Part shown: positions 15,614-23,685 of the stretch, one piece after another
Layout: each line of letters begins with the position of its first letter
Position numbering within the stretch: position 1 is the first letter of the stretch
Assembly (NCBI GenBank): GCA_001898185.1
Contig: MKTI01000009.1
Coordinates: 496,001 to 560,000, forward strand
Direction of reading: 5' to 3'
From: Cellulomonas sp. 73-145
GTDB taxonomy: Bacteria > Actinomycetota > Actinomycetes > Actinomycetales > Cellulomonadaceae
DNA: 64,000 nucleotides
Translations under genes and position numbers: made by a program
Notes under the pieces: model-generated
Database searches by the model: none
Seen by the model: only the letters and a program-made list of their open reading frames with translations
Told to the model about the DNA's origin: nothing

Positions 15614-17248
15614 ATGTCGTCCACCGCGTCCGCGTCCTCGTCCCGTCTGCAGGGCGCCGTCCGGTGGTGGACCGACCGCGGTGTCAGCACCCGGATCCTG
15701 ACCGCCGTGCTGGTCGCCGCGCTCGTCGCGCTCGCGGTGGGGCTCGTGGGCATCGTCTCGATGGCGCGCAGCAACGCCGCGACGGCCGAGCTGTTCCGGA
15801 ATCACGTCCAGGGCGTCGAGCAGGCCTCCACCCTTCGCCGGGCCATGGTGCAGATGCGGCTGGACGTCAGCGACCAGGCTCTGGCCCTGGGGGCGACGGA
15901 GAAGAAGGAGGACGAGCGCGCGGTCGCGGACGACGAGAAGGAGGCGACCGACGCCCTCGCGGCCCTGAAGGCCCTGGATCTGTCGAGCACCCAGCGTGGG
16001 TACGTCGCCGACGTCGAGCAGCAGCTCGCCGCGTACGTCGCCGTCCGGGACGGCAAGCTCCTGCCGGCGGGCCGTGCCAACGACATCGCCACGTGGACCA
16101 ACACGAGCAACGACCAGGCGACGGCGATCGTGATGGCGATGAACGCCGCGGTCACCAACCTGGTGGCGGACGAGAAGGCGGCGGCGAAGGCGGCGACGGA
16201 TGCCGTGGCGGCCGAGTACCGGACCAGCCGGCTGCTCATGCTCGGCGCGCTGGCGATCGGCCTGAGCGCTGCCGTCGCCCTGGGCCTGTTCGTCGCCCGC
16301 GGCATCGTGCGCGGCCTCGGGCGGGTGAAGGCGGTATGCACCGCGCTCGAGCGCGCCGACCTCACGGTGACGACGGGCCTGACCTCGCACGACGAGGTCG
16401 GGCGGATGGGCCACGCGCTGGACGCCGCGATCGCCACGCTGCGGCTGACCGTGGGGACGATCGACGCGTCCTCCACCTCGCTGGCGAACGCGACGGAGCA
16501 GATGGCTGCGTCCGGCGAGCAGATAGGGTCCAGCGCCGAGGAGACGGCTGCGCAGGCCGGCGTGGTGTCCGCCTCGGCGGGCGAGGTGTCGCGCAACGTG
16601 CAGGCGGTGGCGGCCGGGTCGGAGCAGATGGGCGCGTCGATCCTGGAGATCGCGCAGAACGCGACGGAGGCGGCGCGGGTGGCAGGCCAGGCGGTCGCGG
16701 CGGCTGCGGCGACCACCGAGACGGTGACCCGGTTGGGCGACTCCTCCCGGGAGATCGGCAACGTCGTGAAGCTGATCACCTCGATCGCGGAGCAGACCAA
16801 CCTGCTGGCTCTGAACGCGACGATCGAGGCGGCCCGTGCGGGTGAGGCGGGCAAGGGGTTCGCGGTGGTCGCCGGGGAGGTCAAGGACCTCGCCCGCGAG
16901 ACGGCCAAGGCGACGGAGGACATCGCCCGGCGCGTGGAGGCGATCCAGGCGGACACCGACGGGGCGGTGACCGCGATCGGGGAGATCACCGAGGTGATCG
17001 GTGCGATCAACGACTACCAGACCACCATCGCCGCCGCCGTGGAGGAGCAGACCGCCACCACCAACGAGATGAACCGGGGCGTCACCAAGGCCGCCACCGG
17101 GGCCGAGGCGATCGCCGCCACGATCTCCGGCGTGGCCGATGCGGCCGAGCTGACGACGCAGAACGTCGCGCAGGCTCAGCAGTCGGTGACGGACATCGCC
17201 CGCATGTCGGTGGAGCTGCGCGAGCTGGTCGGACGGTTCACCGTCTGA
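15614..17248 (+). CDS. Methyl-accepting chemotaxis protein
   Basis: This 544-residue transmembrane chemoreceptor would feed CheA/CheW. TM1 is at about residues 27-50. A four-helix-bundle periplasmic-type sensor (about 51-205), TM2 (about 207-230, [20 protein letters not shown]), a HAMP domain (about 230-285) and a signalling domain follow. The hairpin tip is recognisable as [18 protein letters not shown] followed by [14 protein letters not shown]. No C-terminal CheR-binding pentapeptide is seen. No other che or fla genes are in the window, so this is an orphan receptor locus. The ligand is unknown. Confidence 0.95.
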   Translation: MSSTASASSSRLQGAVRWWTDRGVSTRILTAVLVAALVALAVGLVGIVSMARSNAATAELFRNHVQGVEQASTLRRAMVQMRLDVSDQALALGATEKKEDERAVADDEKEATDALAALKALDLSSTQRGYVADVEQQLAAYVAVRDGKLLPAGRANDIATWTNTSNDQATAIVMAMNAAVTNLVADEKAAAKAATDAVAAEYRTSRLLMLGALAIGLSAAVALGLFVARGIVRGLGRVKAVCTALERADLTVTTGLTSHDEVGRMGHALDAAIATLRLTVGTIDASSTSLANATEQMAASGEQIGSSAEETAAQAGVVSASAGEVSRNVQAVAAGSEQMGASILEIAQNATEAARVAGQAVAAAAATTETVTRLGDSSREIGNVVKLITSIAEQTNLLALNATIEAARAGEAGKGFAVVAGEVKDLARETAKATEDIARRVEAIQADTDGAVTAIGEITEVIGAINDYQTTIAAAVEEQTATTNEMNRGVTKAATGAEAIAATISGVADAAELTTQNVAQAQQSVTDIARMSVELRELVGRFTV

Positions 17249-17264
17249 CGTCCGCGCCTGACGT

Positions 17265-17280
17265 CCGGCCGCGCGGCCGG
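17265..17280. terminator. Palindromic hairpin between chemoreceptor and lgt
   Basis: CCGGCC-GCGC-GGCCGG is a perfect dyad in the 40-bp gap between two convergent genes, and could end transcription from both sides. Confidence 0.5.
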
Positions 17281-17288
17281 GTCTGGGG

Positions 17289-18197
17289 TCAGGCGCCCGG
17301 CACGCCGCCCGACGGCAGCTCGCCGGAAGGGGCCTTGCCGGAGGGCACCTCGGCGGATGGCGGGTCGTCGGCGTCGACGTCGCCGTCGTCGTCGGCTGCG
17401 CGGCCGTCCCCGGAACGTCCCACCAGCAGGAACGCCATCGCACCGAGGAAGACCACCAGGCTGGTCCAGTCGTTCAGGCGCAGACCCAGGAAGTGGTTCG
17501 CGTGGTCGACGCGGAGCGCCTCCACCCATGCGCGCCCGACCGTGTAGGCGGCGACGTACAGGGCGAACAGGCGTCCGCGGCGCAGCTGGAACCGTCGCCC
17601 GGCCCACACCAGCAGCAGCGCCACGCCGACGTCCCACAGCGACTCGTACAGGAAGGTCGGCTGGTAGGTCGCGATGTCCGGGGTGTCCGCCGGCCGGTGC
17701 GCCGGGTCGATCAGCAGGCCCCACGGGAGGGTGGTCGGGCCGCCGAACAGCTCCTGGTTGAAGTAGTTGCCCCATCGGCCGATCGCCTGGGCCAGCACGA
17801 GCCCGGGGGCCACCGCATCGGCGAAGTCGGCGAGCCGGACCCCGTGCTTGCGGCACCCGATCCACGCGCCGACGGCCCCCAGGGCCACCGCGCCCCAGAT
17901 GCCGAGCCCGCCGTCCCAGATGTACAGCGCCCGGATCGGCTGCCGCCCCGGCGCGAAGTACAGCTCGGGGTCGGTGATCACGTGGTAGAGCCGGCCGCCG
18001 ACGATGCCGAAAGGCACCGCCCAGAACACGATGTCGAGCACCTGCTCGGGGTCACGGCCCCGAGCCGCCCAGCGTCGCTGCGTCCACAGCGTCGCGATGA
18101 CGATGCCGAGCAGGATGCACAGCGCGTAGGCCCTGATCGGCACCGGACCGAGGTACCAGACGCCTTGCGACGGGCTGGGGATGTACGTCGGTCGCAT
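17289..18197 (-). CDS. lgt: Prolipoprotein diacylglyceryl transferase (first copy)
   Basis: This integral membrane enzyme moves diacylglycerol from phosphatidylglycerol to the lipobox cysteine of prolipoproteins. The 302 residues contain the Lgt core: [31 protein letters not shown] and the signature [17 protein letters not shown]. About seven membrane segments are present. The C-tail is acidic and then has PSGxx-type repeats (about residues 280-300), an extension not seen in the second copy. A GGTGAGGAACG stretch with a Shine-Dalgarno-like core precedes the ATG. A paralogue lies after trpA in this same window. Confidence 0.93.
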   Translation of the reverse strand: MRPTYIPSPSQGVWYLGPVPIRAYALCILLGIVIATLWTQRRWAARGRDPEQVLDIVFWAVPFGIVGGRLYHVITDPELYFAPGRQPIRALYIWDGGLGIWGAVALGAVGAWIGCRKHGVRLADFADAVAPGLVLAQAIGRWGNYFNQELFGGPTTLPWGLLIDPAHRPADTPDIATYQPTFLYESLWDVGVALLLVWAGRRFQLRRGRLFALYVAAYTVGRAWVEALRVDHANHFLGLRLNDWTSLVVFLGAMAFLLVGRSGDGRAADDDGDVDADDPPSAEVPSGKAPSGELPSGGVPGA

Positions 18198-18285
18198 CGT
18201 TCCTCACCACGCTGGGCCTCGACCGCCGGGTCCGCCGGTCACCGGATGCTCGCACATCGACCTGCGAGCCCCGCAACGGCGCGGC

Positions 18286-19275
18286 TCAGGGGAGCAGCGA
18301 ACGCAGCGTGATGAAGGAGTACCCCCGCTCGCGCAGCCCCTCGATCACCGAGCCGAGCGCTGCGGCGTCGAGCGTGCTGCCGTCGTCCGGGTTGGCGCCG
18401 ACGTGCATCAGGACGATCTCGCCGGGCTGCGCCGCACCGAGCACCCGCGCCCGGACCGACTCCACCGACTGGCCGCCGCTCGTGCCCTTCCAGCCGAGCG
18501 TGTCCACCGTCCAGCGGAACGGGACGTAGCCCGCGTCGTTCACCACGTGGATGTCCTCCGCGGTCCGCGCGCCGTACGGGAAGCGGAACAGCGGCTTGGC
18601 GGCGTGGCCGGTCGCGGCGCTGATCGACGCCTCCGCGGCGGCGAGCTGACGCTGGATCTCGGCGGTGGTGGTCTGCGTGAAGTCCGGGTGCGAGTCGCTG
18701 TGGTTGCCCACGGGGTGACCCGCGGCGCTGATCGCCCGGACGTCGGCCGGGTAGCGCCGGGCGAACTGGCCGGTGACGAAGAACGTGGCCGGCACGTCGT
18801 AGCGGGCCAGCGTCGCCAGCACCGAGGCGACCCCGGCGTTCGACGAACCGGCGTCGAACGTCAGCGCCACCACGGCTCGGTCGGTGGCGACGCGGCTGAC
18901 GTCCACGCCGCGCCAGGCGGCCGGGACGCCGGTCGGAGGCGCCGGCGGAGGGACGGTGGGCGGTGCGGGGGGCTGTGGCGGCGGAACGGGGGGAGCGGGG
19001 GACGGGGACGGCGGCGGCGGGACCGGTGTCGGGGACGTCGCTGGTGGGCTGGCAGTCGCCGTCGGCGTCCCGGGTCCGGTGCTCGGGGTGGGGGTCGAGG
19101 AGGCGGTCGGCACCGGGGTGCTCGTCGGCGCCTGCGGTGGCGTGGTCGACGTCGTGCAGCCGGCTGCCAGCAGCACCGTCAGCAGCAGCCCGACCAGCGG
19201 GAGCGCGCTGCCGCGCCGGCGGCCGGGACCGGCGCCGACGACGCCGGAAGACAGGACGACCGTGCCGACGCCCAT
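18286..19275 (-). CDS. Polysaccharide deacetylase (NodB-type) lipoprotein
   Basis: This exported 329-residue protein has a lipobox, LLAAGC, with the modified cysteine at residue 40, and so is a client of the neighbouring lgt. A long Pro/Ser/Thr linker (about 45-115) spans the wall. The C-terminal NodB domain has motif 1 TFDAG, motif 2 GNHSDSHPD, motif 3 RFPYGA, motif 4 DTLGWKG and motif 5 LMHVG. This is complete for a metal-dependent N-deacetylase acting on peptidoglycan or chitin-like chains. The ATG was chosen over a GTG four codons upstream because GGAGG lies 5 nt before it. Confidence 0.88.
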   Translation of the reverse strand: MGVGTVVLSSGVVGAGPGRRRGSALPLVGLLLTVLLAAGCTTSTTPPQAPTSTPVPTASSTPTPSTGPGTPTATASPPATSPTPVPPPPSPSPAPPVPPPQPPAPPTVPPPAPPTGVPAAWRGVDVSRVATDRAVVALTFDAGSSNAGVASVLATLARYDVPATFFVTGQFARRYPADVRAISAAGHPVGNHSDSHPDFTQTTTAEIQRQLAAAEASISAATGHAAKPLFRFPYGARTAEDIHVVNDAGYVPFRWTVDTLGWKGTSGGQSVESVRARVLGAAQPGEIVLMHVGANPDDGSTLDAAALGSVIEGLRERGYSFITLRSLLP

Positions 19276-19377
19276 GACGACCTCCACGTCCAGGGTGTCG
19301 CGCCCGGGATGTGCCGTCCAGGGACCTCCGGCCGGTCGGACGTCGTCAGGTGCACGACCACCGGCGGCCTCGTCCGC

Positions 19378-20022
19378 TCAGACGAGGACCGGCACCTCGT
19401 GGTGACGCAGCTCCGCGATCGCCTCGAACAGCGCGCGGTTGAACGCCGCCGGGGCGTGGCTGTTGACGTCGTGCCCGGCGCCGGGCACGACCGTCAGCCG
19501 CGTGCCGGGGCGGGCCCGCAGGTAGCGGCGTTCGTCCAGACGCAGGGGGTCGCGGGCGCCGTTGACCAGCCAGACGGGCAACGTGAGCCGTCGCAGGTCG
19601 CCCAGGGGGGAGTACCCCGCCACCGCGGTCAGCATGTCCGTCACCACGTGCCAGGACTCGCCGCCCACGCTCAGCAGCCGGTTCGCGTGGTGCGCCAGCC
19701 GCCGGTAGACGCCGATGGGCTTGCCGCGCAGCTCCGTCGAGCACCCGGCCAGCACCACACCGGCGAGCCGGTGCTCGTGGCGGCCGGCGTAGGCGAGGGA
19801 CGTGTAGCCACCCAGCGAGAGTCCGACCAGGAGCGGCGGGGTGAGGCACCCGGCGACGGCGTCGTCGATCGCCTGGATCGCTCCCTCGAGGGTGAACCGC
19901 TCGCCCCGGCGGGTGCCGTGGCCGGGGAGGTCGACGGCGACCGTGTGGTGCCCGCGCGCGCGGAGCGCCGCGACCTGGGGGTCCCAGATGGATGACGACG
20001 TGCGGGTGCCGTGCACGAGCAC
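19378..20022 (-). CDS. Alpha/beta hydrolase
   Basis: This is a 214-residue single-domain alpha/beta hydrolase when read from the first canonical start (GTG). It has the oxyanion motif LVHGT, the nucleophile elbow GLSLGG, the acid region NGARDPLRLDE and the His in PGAGHDVNSH, so the triad is complete. The GTG start cuts off the first beta strand. The open frame continues upstream through SHPIVLVHG to an ATC codon (20035-20037) with a perfect AGGAG five bases before it, so the true start may be non-canonical. The substrate is unknown. Confidence 0.8.
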   Translation of the reverse strand: MLVHGTRTSSSIWDPQVAALRARGHHTVAVDLPGHGTRRGERFTLEGAIQAIDDAVAGCLTPPLLVGLSLGGYTSLAYAGRHEHRLAGVVLAGCSTELRGKPIGVYRRLAHHANRLLSVGGESWHVVTDMLTAVAGYSPLGDLRRLTLPVWLVNGARDPLRLDERRYLRARPGTRLTVVPGAGHDVNSHAPAAFNRALFEAIAELRHHEVPVLV

Positions 20023-20169
20023 GATGGGGTGCGAGATGACGTCTCCTGCGAGGTCCGGCGCGCCGGGACGGTCCCGGCGGTCACGCTCGGCGCTGAGCGA
20101 TCAACCGACGGTACGTGCCGAACCTGGGAACCGCCTTGGGACGGTGGTCGGGCTCACAGGTGCGCTTGG

Positions 20170-21093
20170 TCACAGTCCCGGAACGCACGCCCCCGTGCCG
20201 AGGCGCGCCAGCCCGGCCCGGTCGCCGTCCGCGAGGGAGGTGACGTTCACCGCCGCCGTCGGGTTCATCAGCTGGGTCGGGTCGTTCACGTGGCCCAGGC
20301 CCACCAGGTGGGCGAGCTCGTGCGTCACGACGCCCTGGGCGAGCGCGGTGCCGTTGGCCGAGCCGAGCAGCTGGGTGATCGCCGGTCCGTCGAGCACCAC
20401 GATGCCGCTCACGTAGTGCGCCGTCCCGTGCAGCGTCACGGAGGAGGAGCCGGCGCTGCCGGCGACGTCGCCGGCGAGCTCCGGCGTCTCTGCCGGGGTG
20501 GACCACGCGATCAGGACGGGTGCCCAGCGGCGCCCGTAGCGATCCGGCTGGTACACCGGCCGGTGCTCCATGGGCGCCTCGGTGGTGCTGCCGTCGGCGA
20601 CGAACTGCAGGCCGGTCGCCTCGGAGATGCGTGCCAGTCCCGTTGCGATCAGCACGTCGCCGCCGACAGGGGCGCCGTCCGTGCGGACGACGTAGTGGAG
20701 GGGGCGGCAGGGGTCGTAGGTGACGGGTGAGACGCCGTCGGACTGCGTCTGCAGGAAGCTGTAGGGACCGGTGGTCGGCGCACCGAGCGGGGGAGTGCCG
20801 AGCGGGACCGCAGACTCCTCACGCCCCGGCGGGGGCGCGTTGCGCGCGGCGGCGGCCGAGCCGAGCCGTCCGCTGAGCCACACGGTCGTCAGGGCCAGCA
20901 CCAGCACGAGGACCACGGCCGGCCACCCCCGACGCCGGGGTGGGCGGCTGCCGAGCGGGACGGCGAGAGCCTCGTTGACCGGCGGAGCGCTCGACGCCCG
21001 GGACCAGTCCGACGGTGCGATGTCCCCGGAAGCCGTCCACGCGCGCTGCACGTCGTGCGGCCGGTGCTCCGGCCACCACGGCGGCTCGCTCAT
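20170..21093 (-). CDS. Membrane-anchored metzincin-type zinc protease
   Basis: This 307-residue protein has one membrane segment near residues 57-76 (GWPAVVLVLVLALTTVWL) and an extracytoplasmic protease domain. The zinc site is HELAHLVGLGH, an exact HExxHxxGxxH metzincin motif, and the Met-turn is probably QLMNP just after it, as in matrixins. The substrate is unknown. A good ribosome site (GGAGGAG) precedes the ATG. The start overlaps the stop of the upstream fructosamine-kinase gene by 4 nt, so it belongs to the lrp operon. Confidence 0.82.
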   Translation of the reverse strand: MSEPPWWPEHRPHDVQRAWTASGDIAPSDWSRASSAPPVNEALAVPLGSRPPRRRGWPAVVLVLVLALTTVWLSGRLGSAAAARNAPPPGREESAVPLGTPPLGAPTTGPYSFLQTQSDGVSPVTYDPCRPLHYVVRTDGAPVGGDVLIATGLARISEATGLQFVADGSTTEAPMEHRPVYQPDRYGRRWAPVLIAWSTPAETPELAGDVAGSAGSSSVTLHGTAHYVSGIVVLDGPAITQLLGSANGTALAQGVVTHELAHLVGLGHVNDPTQLMNPTAAVNVTSLADGDRAGLARLGTGACVPGL

Positions 21094-21863
21094 CGCTCCT
21101 CCGCCCGGACGAGCCCGCGCAGCTGCTCCACGTAGCCGCCGCCGAACAGCAGGGCGTGCACGCCGACCGGGTAGAGCTGGTGCAGCCCCACGCGGTGCTG
21201 CCAGCCGCGACGCAGCGGATGGACGTCCTGGTACGCCGCGAGCACCAGGTCGAGGTGCGGCAGGCCGAACAGCGCCAGCATCGCCAGGTCGGTCTCCCGG
21301 TGACCGCCGTGCGCGGCGGGATCGACGAGCGTCGCGCCCGCGGCGGTCCACACGACGTTGCCCGACCACAGGTCGCCGTGCAGGCGGGCCGGGGTGTCGT
21401 CGTCGTCCAGCGCACCGCTGCGCAGCCGGTCGGCGAGCCGCGCCAGGCCGTCGAGGGTCGTGGCGTCGACCGTCGACGAGCGGCGCAGCTCGGCCGCGAG
21501 CGGGAGGAGACGGCACTCCGCGAGGAAGGCGCCCCAGGACGCGTAGCGGCCGGACGCCATGGGCAGCGGATGCTCGAGCGGACCGAAGAACCCGTCACCC
21601 GACCACCCGTCGGGCGGTACGCCGAAGGCGTCGGCGCCGGCGTCGTGCAGGGCGGCGAGGCCGCGCCCCAGGTCACGTGCTGCGCGGGGTGACGCCGGTG
21701 TGGGGTCCAGCCGCAGGAGGTCCAGGTGGTCCTCCGCCACATCGAGCACCTCCACCACCGGTACGGCGTCGGCCGCGCGCAACCACCGCAGTCCCGCCGC
21801 CTCGCAGGCGAAGAAACCGCGAGGCGCGCCCGCACGTGCCTTGCGGTGCACGCCTGGGGTCAT
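21090..21863 (-). CDS. Fructosamine kinase family protein
   Basis: This 257-residue kinase-like protein of the fructosamine-3-kinase/ketosamine-kinase family phosphorylates sugar adducts on amines so that they fall off. It has the catalytic loop LHGDLWSGNVVW and the DFG-equivalent LVDPAAHGGHRETDLAML, both diagnostic of the family. The N-lobe is somewhat divergent. Both ends overlap neighbours as ATGA: its start with the Lrp stop and its stop with the protease start, giving a tightly coupled three-gene operon. Confidence 0.88.
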   Translation of the reverse strand: MTPGVHRKARAGAPRGFFACEAAGLRWLRAADAVPVVEVLDVAEDHLDLLRLDPTPASPRAARDLGRGLAALHDAGADAFGVPPDGWSGDGFFGPLEHPLPMASGRYASWGAFLAECRLLPLAAELRRSSTVDATTLDGLARLADRLRSGALDDDDTPARLHGDLWSGNVVWTAAGATLVDPAAHGGHRETDLAMLALFGLPHLDLVLAAYQDVHPLRRGWQHRVGLHQLYPVGVHALLFGGGYVEQLRGLVRAEER

Positions 21864-22375
21864 CGGGCGTCGGCCGGAAGGTGCAGGTGCTCGAACACCA
21901 GGCTGGTCTGGGTGTGGGCGACCTCCTGGCGCGTGGACAGGTGCTCGACGACGAAGGCGCGCAGGGCCTGCGAGTCGGCCACGGCCACGTGCACGAGCAC
22001 GTCGTCCGAACCGCCGAGCAGGTACACGTCCTGCACCTCCGGACGTTCGGCCAGGGCACGCGCGAACCGGCCGAGCCGCGCTCGGGCGGCCGCCTGCAGC
22101 CGGACGGCGATGATCGCCTGCAGCCCGCGTCCCAGCGCCTGGGGGTCCACCTGCGCGGTGAAGCCGCGCAGCACACCGGACTCGCGCAGGGCCCGGACAC
22201 GCGCGTGGCACGTGGACGGCGCGATGCCGACGCGGGCGGCGAGGTCCTTGTTGGACTGTCGGCCGTCGCGCTCCAGCTCGTGCAGGATCGCCCTGTCGAC
22301 GTCGTCGAGGACCGCCGAGGATTCGGTCGACGCAGACCGTCGCGCAGAGCCCGACGACGACGATCCGACTGACAT
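21860..22375 (-). CDS. Lrp/AsnC-family transcriptional regulator
   Basis: This 171-residue regulator has an N-terminal winged helix (LDDVDRAILHELERDGRQSNKDLAARVGIAPSTCHARVRAL region) and a C-terminal RAM ligand domain (about residues 85-165). It is divergent from alanine dehydrogenase, the same arrangement as AldR/ald in other actinobacteria, so it probably senses alanine or another amino acid and controls ald. A TAGGTT box lies 6 nt before its ATG. The stop overlaps the next gene by 4 nt. Confidence 0.9.
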   Translation of the reverse strand: MSVGSSSSGSARRSASTESSAVLDDVDRAILHELERDGRQSNKDLAARVGIAPSTCHARVRALRESGVLRGFTAQVDPQALGRGLQAIIAVRLQAAARARLGRFARALAERPEVQDVYLLGGSDDVLVHVAVADSQALRAFVVEHLSTRQEVAHTQTSLVFEHLHLPADAR

Positions 22376-22381
22376 GGCGCG

Positions 22382-22387
22382 AACCTA
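22382..22387 (-). promoter_or_regulatory. Leaderless -10 box for the lrp gene
   Basis: On the minus strand TAGGTT is followed after 6 nt by the ATG. It lies close enough to the dyad at 22423-22433 for autoregulation. Confidence 0.5.
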
Positions 22388-22422
22388 CCGAAGATCCTGC
22401 GGTGGTGACGCGCCGGAAACAC

Positions 22423-22433
22423 GTGAAGTTCAC
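22423..22433. promoter_or_regulatory. ald: Candidate Lrp/AldR operator
   Basis: GTGAAGTTCAC is a perfect dyad (5-bp arms around one base) in the 138-bp gap between lrp and ald. A second, looser dyad (GTGAACC...GGTGCAC) lies at about 22447-22464. Spaced dyads suit an Lrp-family oligomer. The assignment is inferred from position and symmetry. Confidence 0.45.
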
Positions 22434-22513
22434 AATCGTGTGTGACGTGAACCACATGGTGCACGTTCGGCCGGGACCTTCCGGCCGCAGCCCGGGCGAC
22501 CAGGAGCACGTCG

Positions 22514-23641
22514 ATGAAGGTGGGCATCCCCCGCGAGGTCAAGAACCGTGAGTACCGCGTCGCCGCCACCCCCGCAGGGGTGCACAGGCTGGCCCTCGCG
22601 GGCCACCAGGTGCTGGTCGAGGCCGGCGCCGGCCTCGGGTCGGCGATCGACGACGAGCAGTACCGGGCGGCCGGCGCCGTCGTCGTGCCGGACGCCGCCG
22701 CGGTGTGGACCGAGGCGGACGTCGTCTGCAAGGTCAAGGAGCCGGTGGAGTCCGAGTACGGGTACCTGCGGGACGACCTCGTCCTGTTCACGTACCTGCA
22801 CCTGGCCGCCGACCGTCCCGCCACGGACGCGCTGCTCGCCGCGGGGACCACGTCGATCGCGTACGAGACCGTGCGGCTCGCCGACGGTTCACTCCCGCTG
22901 CTCGCGCCGATGAGCGAGGTCGCCGGTCGGCTCGCCACCCAGGTGGGCGCCTACCACCTGATGCGGAACGAGGGCGGCCGCGGGGTGCTGCTTGGAGGCG
23001 TACCGGGGGTGGACGGCGCCCGTGTGGTGGTGCTGGGCGGCGGGACCGTCGGCTTCCACGCGGCGACGATCGCGGTCGGCATGCGTGCGCAGGTCACCGT
23101 GCTGGACGTGTCGGTGCCCCGGCTGCGGCGCCTCGACGTCGAGCTCGGGGGGGCCGTGCGAACCGTTGCCTCCAGCGCCTGGGCGGTGGAGGAGGCCCTG
23201 CTCGAGGCGGACCTGGTGATCGGTGCCGTGCTGGTTCCGGGCGCGCGGGCCCCCCACCTGGTCAGCAACGAGCTGGTGTCCCGGATGCAGCGCGGGTCGG
23301 TGCTCGTGGACGTCGCGGTGGACCAGGGCGGGTGCTTCGAGGACACCCGGCCGACCACGCACGACGAGCCGACGTTCCCCGTGCACGGCTCGGTGTTCTA
23401 CTGCGTCGCCAACATGCCGGGCGCCGTGCCGGTCACGTCGACGCGTGCGCTGACCAACGTGACCATGCCGTACCTCGGCGCCCTGGCGGACGACGGCTGG
23501 CGCGCTGCGCTCGCGGCGGACCCGGCGCTCGCCGCCGGCCTGACCACCCACGCCGGTCGGCTGTACAGCGAGCCGGTGGGCTCGGCGCACGGCTACCCGG
23601 TGGCCTCGCCCGCCGACGTCCTGCGGAGCACCACGGTCTAG
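22514..23641 (+). CDS. ald: Alanine dehydrogenase
   Basis: This NAD-dependent enzyme interconverts L-alanine and pyruvate plus ammonia. The 375-residue length matches the family. The start [23 protein letters not shown] is typical. The substrate-binding Lys is in CKVKEP and the catalytic His in TYLHLAAD. The Rossmann motif [17 protein letters not shown] and the late [18 protein letters not shown] are all present. The divergent Lrp gene and the dyads between them suggest amino-acid-responsive control. Confidence 0.96.
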   Translation: MKVGIPREVKNREYRVAATPAGVHRLALAGHQVLVEAGAGLGSAIDDEQYRAAGAVVVPDAAAVWTEADVVCKVKEPVESEYGYLRDDLVLFTYLHLAADRPATDALLAAGTTSIAYETVRLADGSLPLLAPMSEVAGRLATQVGAYHLMRNEGGRGVLLGGVPGVDGARVVVLGGGTVGFHAATIAVGMRAQVTVLDVSVPRLRRLDVELGGAVRTVASSAWAVEEALLEADLVIGAVLVPGARAPHLVSNELVSRMQRGSVLVDVAVDQGGCFEDTRPTTHDEPTFPVHGSVFYCVANMPGAVPVTSTRALTNVTMPYLGALADDGWRAALAADPALAAGLTTHAGRLYSEPVGSAHGYPVASPADVLRSTTV

Positions 23642-23685
23642 AAGCGGTCGGGGGCGCCGCGTCGACCGCCTGCGACGATGACGTC

